This document shows positions 9,543 to 21,500 of a stretch of DNA of 64,000 bases, in pieces (the first letter of the stretch is position 1; each line of letters starts with the position of its first letter). Under the pieces are notes generated by a model. The model was not told where the DNA came from. It did no database searches and was given only the letters and a program-made list of their open reading frames with translations. Location of the stretch: NCBI GenBank assembly GCA_027625915.1, contig JANTQA010000042.1, positions 3,918,001 through 3,982,000 of the forward strand. Direction: 5' to 3'. The DNA comes from Anaeramoeba flamelloides. Taxonomy: Eukaryota; Metamonada; Anaeramoebidae. The position numbers were made by a program, and so were the translations under genes.

Positions 9543-12500
9543 ATGAATAATAAGAACAAAAGGGGTGTAAATAACAACACCACGAACAACGAATTTCGAG
9601 GGGTCCAGTCGATTGGATTTAACGATGAAAATTGGGGTTTTAATAATTCCCCACAATTTTCAAACAACGAAAAAACAAATAGAAATAGATTTCTAAATAC
9701 AAACCCAAAAACAAACACAAACACAAACACAAATAGAGACACACTCGAAAGTGTAAATATTTTGATACAACCAAAAAAAAATAATGTCAGAAACGAAATA
9801 AGAGGGAGATCGCCAAACAACACATCTTTAAACAAAACAATCAACCAATTCTTTTCTAGATCTTTGGGATCAGGAAGATCCAATTTGAGGTCAAGATCCA
9901 ATTCGCCTTCACTAACACCTCTCCTTTCGGTTTCTCAAGAAGAAAAAAAAAATATGCAAAACTCTTTCCACAATCTTACTTTGAATAAAAAAAACAATTC
10001 CCCAAACCTGAATTCTTTTTCAACGAGTTTCGATCTGTAAGTTTTCTTTTCTCTTCATATTTTTTTTTTAATTTTTTTATTTTTAATCGATAATTTTGAA
10101 GGTGGGAATGAGTTTTGTTTTTCTTTGATTTTCTGAATTGTAAACCCCCACAAAAATAAAACGAGAGTTTGCTGTACCAAAAAAATGATTTTAAATGCTG
10201 TGTTTCAAAAAAATAGGTGAAAAAATATGGGATTTTTGAAAAATGGTTTAAATTTTAACAAACATCTTTTGAAACAACTTGACAAAATTGGCACCTTTTA
10301 AGCGCTATTTTTTCAGGTGAAAACGGCGAAATTGTTGTTCAAAACGCTCTCTTGAAAGATTTTATATCATATCAGTTAAATTTGCATACTGAGAATTCCA
10401 AAATTTCACAAATACCTGCAATTTTCACAATTTGAAAACCCTTTTAAAAGATCCTATCAAAATTTGATTTTAAAATTTCAGAATTTCCATTCCAAATCCA
10501 TAACCACAAAAAAATTTCCAAAAGCTGTTCTAAATATTTTATACAGTTACCTTTCACAAGTTTGAAATGTTTTCAAATTTGAACCTTTGCTCGAAAATCC
10601 CCTTAAATTCATTCATTTTTTTAATATAATTTTTCAAAGATCTATTTTTGACAATTTTTTTTTTGTTTTTAATTTTTTGGTTAAACTTCTAAATTAGTGA
10701 TTTTTTTTGTCCAATTTCTTCATAACGAAAATTATTTTTGAGAAGTGATTGTAAAATAACACAATAACCCAACACCCCCCTAGGTGGAAACGTAGTCCTT
10801 AGCATTAGCATTTCCCTAGTTTAAAAATTTAATAAACCAAATTATCGTTTATCATTCGTAAAAAATAAATCAAAAAATCTTAAAAACCTTTTATGAGGAT
10901 TTGTTTTACGCTTCATTTAAAAATTAAATAAACCAAATTATCGTTTATTATTCGTAAAAAAGTAGATAAAAAAATCTTAAAAGCCTTTTATGAGGATTTG
11001 TGTTACACTTCAACTCATGAATGAATTGTGGGGATTTTCCAAAATATCGAAAAACATTTCAAGTGAATTTAAAATTATTTCGATTTAATTCAGATTATTT
11101 AAAGTGGGTTTTAAACAACCATTGGTCTGTTTAAGTTGAAATTCGGAAACTCTTTTTTCAGTCGAAGGACACAGTTTGACTGAAGAAATAGTCCAAATTC
11201 CATGCGTTTTATACAATATTTATCTCAAAATATATTTCCAATTTTGTAGATAGAATAATTTTTTTCAAACTATTCAATTCTTTATTATTATTTTTTTTTC
11301 TCTTTGCTTTTGACTTTTTGATTTTTGCTTTTGACTTTTTTCTCTTTGCTTTTTTATATTTATATATATATTTTTATTAAAGTCACACAGTATTTTCATT
11401 TTAATTGTTCACTAAAAAATAATTATTCTAAAAGTTCACAAAATAAAAAAAAAAAGTTGAATAGTGTTTTTTTAATTATTGATAATGAAGTAAAATTCTA
11501 CCCACTTTCAACCCTTTTTCCTTTTTTTGTGAATTTTTGTTACCAAATCACAAATTGTTTATGATAATCTTATGAAAACAAACGTAAAAAATATATTTTC
11601 TTTTTCTTCAAACACGCTATTAAACCAATCTAAGTGATAAAAAAATTATGGTCAAAAAATTTACAACTTAATTTCTTTTTGTGAAATTATATGAAAAAAA
11701 TGTTTATTTTTTTTGTGACTAGTTGTTTTAAAAAGATACTTCATAATATATTATATTGGTGATTCCTCCAAAAATAGATATTAATTTTAAATATATATAT
11801 TCATATATATATAAACTCAATTTCATGATAAATGGCCCAATTTTGATTTATTTTTTTATTACTTTTTTTTATTTTTAGACGAAAAAAAAATATCTCTAGT
11901 GTATAGAACTGAATATTAAAATTGTAATTTTTTTATTATAATAGATAACTTCAATTTAGAAAAATATTGATTTTCAAAATTTGATTTTTAGTGGGTTAAT
12001 GATTTTGAAATGGAGTTTATATTATCACTGAAATAAGTAAAAAAAAATATTTTTTACGTTCAATTGCAAAAAATTTTTTATAAATATTTGTTTCAAGGCT
12101 GACACAAATTTAAAAATACTGTGCAATTAAAAAAAAATAATTCAAGAACCACAAATTAACTTTCAGAAAATTAATGTTGATGTAAATTTCTTTTAAAATT
12201 CAGACATTTACTATTAAAAAAGTCTTATGGTCAAAAATTTTAATTTTCTAAAGAAATTGAGAAATTTTGAACAAGAGTTCCATTTTTATGTACCCAAAAT
12301 TTTTTATAAACATTTTTATTTTTTCGAAAATTTATGGTTTGTTACTTTATTTCTTTTATAATTATCAACTTTAATCTGTAGATATATTATTTCTACGAAT
12401 CTATCAAATATTCCCGAAAATACCTGAAAATCGAAAATATCCGAAAATTTTGTAATCACTAAAAAAAACTTTTTGAACAACTTCTAAGAAACTCTCGTGC

Positions 12501-15500
12501 CAATATACTGAGTTTGACAGTAAATTACAAATTTTATTGTAGAACATTTTTTTTTTTTTTGGCTGAAAATATAACCTTCAAAAAATTCAAATGTTAGTGA
12601 ATAGTATTCGACCCATTTGTGTGAAAGAAATTGATATCTTAATTGAATGTAACATTTCTGATCATTTCGAAATGGTATTATCAAATGAGAGAAAATGTAC
12701 TTGTAAAGACGATTTTAAATTGTATCTCATTACCCACAATTTTGACATCTTAAAGACAATCTAAAAATAGCACAGTAATATCTAATCATATATTTACTTA
12801 TACCCTACCCAAGGTGACCCAAGCCAAACTTTATTTAACTTCCCATTTCATAAAATAAATTGGTGGTTTAATCTAAACATACAAACACAACCCTTACCAA
12901 TACCCTGGCATACATAATGCTTACTCCAATAAAGAACTATCATGCTCATATATACTCAAAAGGAACCAAAAACCCTTCAGAGGAGTTTAAAGTCGAAAAT
13001 TCAAAAAAAAAAAAATATATTTTGTCTGAAAGTAAAATTATTATTTTACTGTTAAACTGAGTATATGTGCACGAGAGTTTCTTAGAAGTTGATCAAAAAG
13101 TGTTTTTTAGTGATTATAAAATTTTCTTGTATTTTCAATTTATGGGTATTTTCGGAGATATTTCAAACACCCTATTTCTACTTATTTCTAAATAATCTAA
13201 TATTTGTTGATTCTTAAAAAAAAAAGAATTTTTTATTTTGGTTTAGTCTTCCTTTGAGCAAAAACGAGTTTAGAATGATCAAAACTCGTTTAAAAAACAA
13301 ACCAAATAAAGCAAAATATTTTTTACAAAAATTGTGAAAAACGAAAAAAAAGAAATTTTTTTGCCAAAAATATTGTATTTTAATCTCTGGGGAAAGACTC
13401 ATCTGAACTTTAACCAAAATGAAAGGATAGCATTTGTAGTGTATCTGAAATATTCATTTAGAATGCCCGCCTTAAGTGTTTGTAATATTGTTCGCCAAAA
13501 GTAGAATACAGTTTTGACCAATCTTCAAATTCAAACTTTAATGGACAAATATTATTTTAGATCACTTCAAAGAATTTGAATTTATTTGAAACAATTTTAA
13601 ATTCACTTGAAATGTTTTTCAACATTTTGAAAAATTGCATGAATTTACACCCAAGTTGAAAAATCTGTATAAATTAGGCAAAAAAAAGTATTTACTTGAG
13701 TTTCCTATATCTTTTAATACAAAAAATAAATACAAATACAGTTTTTTTAATATACTTTTGGTGTCCATTCTTATTCCTTGTTTAATATATAACAAGTTTA
13801 ACAAATAATTCTAAATGCTTTGAAGATCATCGACAAGAAAAACAATAATAATATCGAAATTTATCCCCATTTAAATTTCAAATACATAATTCTTTTTCAT
13901 TTATTATATTAAACCACTCAGACTTTTGCAAAAAATGACAATTCAGGGAACCACAACTTGAAAAATTAATTAAAATTTTTATTGAATTTAAACTTTATAT
14001 TTATACTATCGCATTAAACTTTATGAATATAAAATTATTTTTGATCAAATTTTTTCCGGGATATTTCAATAATTATTTTATTATCTTTACCTCACTACAC
14101 TCAGTTAAAAAAAAATTTTTTTAAATCTTTTTATATCTTTTCTAACAAGTCATATTTTTGTCCTTCCTATGAAAAAGATAGATTAATATTTCATAACAAA
14201 TAAAAAAAATAAATCTTAAGGGTCAAGTTAATTACGGTGAAAATTTTAATTTCTGAAATGGAAAAAAACTTTTTAGTAATTTTTATGAGGACCGAACACA
14301 AATTAAAAACCAACTAACCGATGGTGTATGATCGATCTCCAAAAATCAACAACAAAAAATGAGGACATTTTTAGAAAAAAACACCAAAGAGCGAGACTCA
14401 ATTTCCCATTAGAATGGTTAGAATATACAATTTTGAAAACAACTATGTCGGTTTTGAAGTGTCGCTCTTTGGGCGCTTTTTGAGATCTTTGGCGATTTTT
14501 GAGATCTCGGTGATTTTTTTTTTCATTTTTCAAATGAGTTATTTTTATCTTAAGAATATTATATAATCCTTACTTGGTCAAATTTAGAGGGTTAGAAAAT
14601 AACCACAAATCAGATTAAATCGAATAAAATTGATTGCAAAATACAAGAAAGCAATTTGTTTTAAATTAACGAAATTTAACCTCATTTGGAAATAGAAAAC
14701 GAGAAAAGACGAATTTTTTTATTTAAATTTTGATTTTTTGTAATTTGGAACTCTTTCAAACTTATTTTTCTTCTTTGAATTTTTTGTCAAAGATGATCCA
14801 ATGAAATTTTTTTTTTTTGTCATTTGAATTTTTTCAACCAAAAGAATGGCTATTTCACAATACCCTTTTTGGCCTCAGGTCACCCCTTGAGTATGGAGTA
14901 AATTCACGGTAAATGACTAGACCCTTAATGAATTAATTTCAAATCAAGATAGTTTGAAACTATTTTTATTAATTAATAATCGTGAAACCTATGGTTTTAT
15001 GCATAAATTTCTGAAAGAGAATTTAAGTCTAAGGGCAACTAAAGTGAAATTTACATTTCTTCAATAATAAAAAAAAAAAAAAAGTCATATTTTTTCCATA
15101 TGATTTTTTAATATGACTTGTTTCTATGAACATGAAAAAGATAATATTTTAATACCTCCCTTTTTTATATATAATTATTTGCCTTTTAGTCAATAAAAAG
15201 ATGATGAAAAAACAAAACCAAATATTTAAATAAGTAAAAGATTTCATTCATAGAATAAAAAAAAATAAACTAACTTGCCTTAAAAAAAATATTTCACACA
15301 TAATCAATAACAACTTTGATTTCATAAAAAAAAAAAAGTGATAAAGTATTTAAATTCGGAATAAATATCATTTTTTTACTTTTAGATGCATTTTTATTGT
15401 TTTTAAGGGACTAGTCTCTATTATTTTTTTTTGAACAATTTTTAAATAAGGATCCCATCTCTCTAAATATGTTTAATATTGAAAAAAAATAGGGGTTTCA

Positions 15501-18500
15501 AATATAAGTAATTGGCAAAAATTTTTCTCAATCTCTATTAAATTTAGGTAAAAAAATTTAATAGATATTATTCCCTTAAGAAATTTGATATTTTTTTCAC
15601 TATTTTAAAAGAAAACTAAGAAATAAAAATTAAAAATGAACTGTTTATTATTGTAGCAGATTCGAAACAAATTGGAATCTCGTATCATTTTCTAGATAAG
15701 AGTCCGCCCCCTTTAATTGATTTTTTCAATATTATGATTTTTTTGCCAAATTAATAAAAAAAAATTAATTTTATCTCTATGTTCAACAAGGAAGAGCTAA
15801 CTCAAATCCAAGAAAGTTCATTTTTAACTGTTATTTTCGAGATCTCTGTTTTTTTTTTTTTTCTCAATTGATTTTTGAAGAAAAACAGTTTTGTGATCTT
15901 GAAATTATCTTGAATTTCCAATTTTTAGTTATTTTAGCATTATTACTAAGACCCAAATAATCTAAAAAAATATTTTTAGTTCAATTTCCTTTTTATCAAT
16001 GTGATAAATATGCTTACACACATTTCATATGAATTGAATATTTTGAAGATCAATTTTTTTCCAAGTTTCTTTGAATTTATATCAATTTATTTCTTCATTA
16101 TCAACGAGTTAAAAAAAAATTCAAAAAATTTTTTATGAAATGAAAAAATTAAATGTGATATTTTTTTGAATTTTTCAGTATTACAATAAATAATAGAAAA
16201 GAAAAATTATAATCTTAACTATATTGCAATAAATATATCTCACCTGAAATAATAAATTAAAAAAAATATATATATTCTTAGTATTCAAGGAAAATTAATT
16301 ATTAAATCTGAGTTAATAATTCACTTTTTTAATTATTATAAACATATAAAAAGCCTGATATTTTAAAAATTAAAAAAAAAAAATAAAACCAAAAACCCAA
16401 AAAAAAAAGGTGAGTCCCAATTTTTGAAATGAGCATCAACTATTTTTTGTAAATGAACTTTTAATGAAAAAAAGTTAACAAGAAGATTTTTTGCTAATAA
16501 ATAAATGCACTTTAAAAGTCATTGTATATTCTTAATTTTTTTTAATGTTTATTGCTATTTTCCAAGATTTTTTTATCAAATTCTCATAGTAAAATATTAC
16601 TTAATGTTTTTCTGATCAATTAAATCTGATCCTTATATTTGTAAAAAATTACAATATTTTTACTAACATAATCTTCCTTTCGCAACAAATTTAAAGTTTG
16701 AATCATTAATAATCAGATTTCAAAGTTGAAAAATATCTTTGATAATTGTCTCAAAAAATGTAGATAAATCGCTAAAAAATTCGTTTTTTTAAAAAATCAA
16801 ATAATTAACCAATAGATTTTTTTGATCAATTATTTCTGAAATATTGGAAATATATTGATGTTGAAATTAGCTTTATAAAAAGTAAATAAAAATAATCATT
16901 ATTTGGGATTTCATTACAAATGATCTATTGAATAAATCTTTAAATTAAAATCTTGAAAAAAAGATTTTCTTTTGAAAGGTGTCTAAATATGGATTTTTAA
17001 AGCTGGAATACTATTATTTGGAGTTTCTAAACCCCATTCCAAAAATTTGGACACACCCAAAATCAAAAATAGGCAAAATAAAACCCAATTTATTATATTT
17101 TTCCAAACCTAATATAAAACCACATTTAAGTTACCTAGTATTAATGCTTTTATAAGTAATCATTTTCATGATCCCAATAAAAGAAAAAAATTGTTCAAAT
17201 GTATGCAGATGATCTTATTCTTATTATGAAAGGGCCATTAATCTCTCTAAAAATTAATTTAGAAAGGATTTTTGAAATAATAAAAAGATTCGGGATGAAC
17301 CCACATAATAAAAAAACCAAATATAAAAAAGAATTAAAAGATATTTTTTATCTTGGGATTTGGTTAGAAAAAAACACACATCTTGAATATAATTTCAAAA
17401 GGTAGAAAAGTCCTTGGAAACACTTAATCGATTGTTTCAACAAAATAAACTCAACAATGGAGTCAAAATAACTTCTTTCAAAGCTCTCATTTTAAGTCAA
17501 CTTTATTATGGTCTTGAAATATTTGACTTGAAACAAAATGATTTAAAAAGAATTGATAGATTTATCAATAAATCAGTCACAAATTTCTTACAAATTAATA
17601 TCCATTCACCTCGATTAATTTATAAAACTGAAGCAAAAATTGATCTCGCTAGATTAAAAGTATACCGAAGAAAATATAAATTGATAGAAAAATTAGATTT
17701 CTTAAATTTAAAAAAATTAAAAACAATACTAAATTTTCGAAAATTGGAAAATGAAAATATTAATTGGCACACTAAGGGATTAAAATTATTAGATTTAGAA
17801 TTAAAAGTTTTTCGATTAACCAAATTGGAAAATTCACCTAGTTGGAAAGTTCAACAATATCTAAAAATTATAAAACAACAAAATTGCAATTTCAAACAAC
17901 AAAAATATTTAAACTGGAAAGCTTCAAAAACAATTCTAAAATTTCGAAATTTTACTAATTGTTTAAATAGGTACTCTTATGTAACAAGTAAAAATAAAAA
18001 TAAAAATTGTGATTTATGTAAAGAAAAGTTAAATATTGATATCATTGAGGATTTCGATCATTTTTTATGGGACTGTCCGGCCTATAAAATAAATCGAAAA
18101 AATCTGGATATCTGAATTTTTTGAAAAAATAAAAAATTAATAATATCAGAGATATTATTAATAAAAAGAATTCATCATATATATTATCATTAGTAAGTGA
18201 TAATAAAATTTGTGATTCTTTAACAAAATTTCTAAAAAAAAGTTTAGAAATTAGGGCACACAGGAGAAAAGCAATTTTCTCTCTTCAAAAAAAAAAAAAA
18301 AAAAATAAAAAAAAATAAAAGAAAAAAATTTAAAAATCGGTGTTTCCAAAATGATGAAACTAGCGGAACAAAAAATGTATTGATAAATTTGTTTAAATTA
18401 CATAAACAATTGTTGATTGATCAAATGATAAGATACCATCAACCAATTGTATGTGATTTTTTCTATTCAACAAACTCATGACTAAATCTTATATCAAACC

Positions 18501-21500
18501 ATCGAAAAAAAAATTTTTCAGGATCTAACAAAAGGATTACGTAACTGGAAAAAAGGAAATGCTAACAAAACAAAAAAGACAAAAAACAAAATCGTTTGTA
18601 AAATCAAAATTATTCCATAATTGAATCTAAAGTGGAGTATAGCTATTCTTTCAACCGTTTAAACCGTGTCCAAATTTTTGTAATTTAGTTTATATCTATT
18701 AATTTGGAAGAGTACTTTTAAAAAAAAATTTCCAAAATGACAATTTATTAATTGTGATGATCTCTAAAAGACCAATTAATTTATTGTTCAATAATAATTA
18801 TCATAGAATTTTTAGAGTCATTTGAAGAATGAAAGCACTAATATGAAGTCCTTTCAAGTACAGTATACTTTGAATATCGACTAATATATGGTCAAGCTAA
18901 GACTTTATGATAAAAAAAAATAAAAAATTTAATACAAAATAATTTTTTTTTGTGTTTTTGGATTGTATAATTGTTTTTTTTTTTTACTTTACCACCTTTT
19001 TCAAAAAATTTAAACAAAAACTTTTATAGGGGAACGAAAAATTTCGATTCAAAAAATATTGTTGCCAAATCTAATAATAGAATAAATTTAAAGCAGAAAA
19101 CAAATGAAAACTTTAATTTCCACAATGAAAATAGTTTTAAGATTAATAAATTGCCAATATCCAATTCTTTACCTAACAAGTCGAGTAATTTAAGAAAAAA
19201 CATAGGGCCTCTAAACAAAGAAACTTTTAAGCATTTTGGTTCACTTAAGTCATTCAATGTTTCATCTACTTTTAACTTTTCATCTCCCAATTTATCCAAA
19301 TTAAATTCCCAAAATTCATTAAGTAAATATTCCATCATTTATTATTTGTCTCTTTTATTTCAATCATTTTATATGTTGCACAGCCTCTTTATTTAAATTT
19401 TATTTTTAGAAAAGTAAAATTAAGTTTAAAATACTTATAATGACTCGGTCTAGTTTAGACAATCTTTGAATTATATTTTACGAATTTATTCACTTCAAAA
19501 TTCTCCCTTTAACAGATAAAATGTTTTAAATTACTAAATCCTTAACAATATATCTAAATCAAAATTTTTAGCACACTAAAATTCATTTTTTAAAAACCTA
19601 AAGATTATCAAATAAATTATATGGGAAACACTAAATTACAATACAACAAATTGAAATATAAATAATTATTTAAAATATATAATACCCACAAAACAAAAAA
19701 ATAAATATAATCTTTGTTTCTATAAAAGGCGTTCAACCAAAAATAATTTCCAAATATCAATTATTTTGTATAAATGGCCTTTAAAGAATAAATAAGATAA
19801 ATTGAATAATACACATTCAAGAATAGTTGATATCCATCTGAAATAAATCTAAAACAATCTCTATGTTGTCTTAAAAAAAAAGAAAAACTAAAATACTTAG
19901 TGATCACCCTTTGAAAAAAACAACAATATTCATTTTGATCTTTCAATTGAAGATCAAATACAATTCCTATAGAAACCATTATGATTTTTGTACAATCAAA
20001 TATTTCTCTTTTTCAATAACATGTAAAATAACATGTTTTGGGACTTGAGATCTTTACAGATAAAATAAAAAAAAAAAAATTGTCAAAGTAATTCAATTTG
20101 TTTTTAAAAATATCGAATATAAAAAAAAAAGCAAAAATATTAAAAAATCATTTAAATTTTGAAATTTCAAAAATAAATTTTTTCTTCAAATAACCTTTCA
20201 AAGAATTTAAAGAAGTTTAATTTACTACACATAACCGGGCACCCTTGACTGGAAAATTGTTTACAAGATTAAATATTATAAATACAACACAAGGATATTT
20301 TGATAATTTGTATTTTAATTGTTAACTATTTTTCAAACATTATTATCCAAAATAAGTTATTTCCAAAAAACCAAGGACAAACTTATTTTAAAATATTGTT
20401 ATCTAACTCAATTCGAATAAAACTATTTGAAATATCCAAAATTTTCATTCACCATTTATTAATTATTTCAAAATAATTATTCAATTTATTTTTGTCAACC
20501 ATCACATAAAATGAAGATAGAAAAATTTTTGATCTCGAATTATCTACAATTTCTAAGTTGTAAAAATTGAGGATTATTTTTTCTTTTTGATCATTAAAAT
20601 TGTTTACAAAAGATGTTTAATCTTCACCAAAATTTCAAAAAGAATGAAAAAACTTATAACTTCATTTTATTATTTATAAAATCTTTTGATCCTTTTTTTA
20701 TATTTAGAATTTTTTATTGAAATTGGAAATGACTTGGTTTTCTAAAAAAAAGTCCAAATTATTATTTCGTTTTTCAGAAATATTTATACAAATATTAAAA
20801 TATATACCAATAGGTACTGATTCAATCAAGTACTAATACTTCTCTTAATTATATATAATCAGTTTATAAATAAAACTACATAGATAGAGAATTTTTTAAG
20901 AAATGTAAAAAAAAATTACTCCCACTTTTAAGGAAATACCTTATACTTTTTTTTAGTCTTTTTTGATTTTATCACAATTTTTTATTTTTTGGTTAATTAA
21001 GAGAAAACCCCTCAAAAAATTTCAAATTCTCATTGGTATTTGAAAAAAAAAAATTTGAATTGTTTCAAAAAAGTCAATTTTTTTTTTTTTTTGTTTTATT
21101 GAATGGAAGAGAGGTTATATCAAAAGACACAACATCCTGTTTATCAGAACCTCTAAATATATTTTATAATTTTAATCCACATTATAACTGTGAAAGTATT
21201 ACAAATCAAAGATTTACTTTTCTTTAAATAATTGGGAAAGAAAAATAGAAAAGACTAAAATAAAAGCAAGAAATTATTTTTATGGTTGAAAAAGCAAAAA
21301 GCAGAAATTTACAAGAAAAAAAAAACAAAAAATTGAAAAAAAAAAAAAAAAAATAAAGAAAAGACATAAAATTAGGTTTAAAAAGAGTTTACAATAAGTG
21401 CTAGGTAAAAAATCAAAAAAAATTAACAATCCAATGCTATCTTTAATTAAGAAATACTAAAATCGCTCACACAAAACTTTTGCTTAATTTAGTTTAATTT

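Larger units (their letters stand above)
16580..18912. mobile_element. Family N-like element split by a LINE
   Basis: The part before the LINE (about 16670-17050) resembles the interior of the N copy at 57802-58564 (GGAAATATATTGATGTTG, TTTATAAAAAGTAA). The part after it (about 18735-18912) resembles the N right end (CATTTGAAGAATGAAAGCAC, AGTATACTTTGAATA). The inverted pair AAATTTGGACAC / GTGTCCAAATTTTT flanks the LINE. Both borders are approximate. Confidence 0.5.
10037..19029 (+). other. Giant first intron of the PSP1 gene
   Basis: About 9 kb between a GTAAGT donor and a TTTTATAG acceptor. It holds a 96-bp tandem duplication, Q, H, J and C elements, L-like fragments, and a truncated LINE inside an N-like element. 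No further exon was recognised. A short patch after TTTTTTCAG at 10317 stays open for about 40 codons and could be an unrecognised exon, but it has no familiar sequence. Confidence 0.6.

Noticed and set aside
9527-9901. 124-codon frame antisense to PSP1 exon 1
   Set aside because: A shadow of the plus-strand exon. F/L-rich because it mirrors N/K-rich codons.
12484-12684. 66-codon minus-strand frame
   Set aside because: It lies inside the H element and is not open in the second H copy.
14303-14533. 76-codon minus-strand frame
   Set aside because: It lies inside a J element and is not conserved in the other J copies.
19024-19338. 104-codon frame antisense to PSP1 exon 2
   Set aside because: It mirrors the plus-strand exon, whose phase and splice sites fit the gene.
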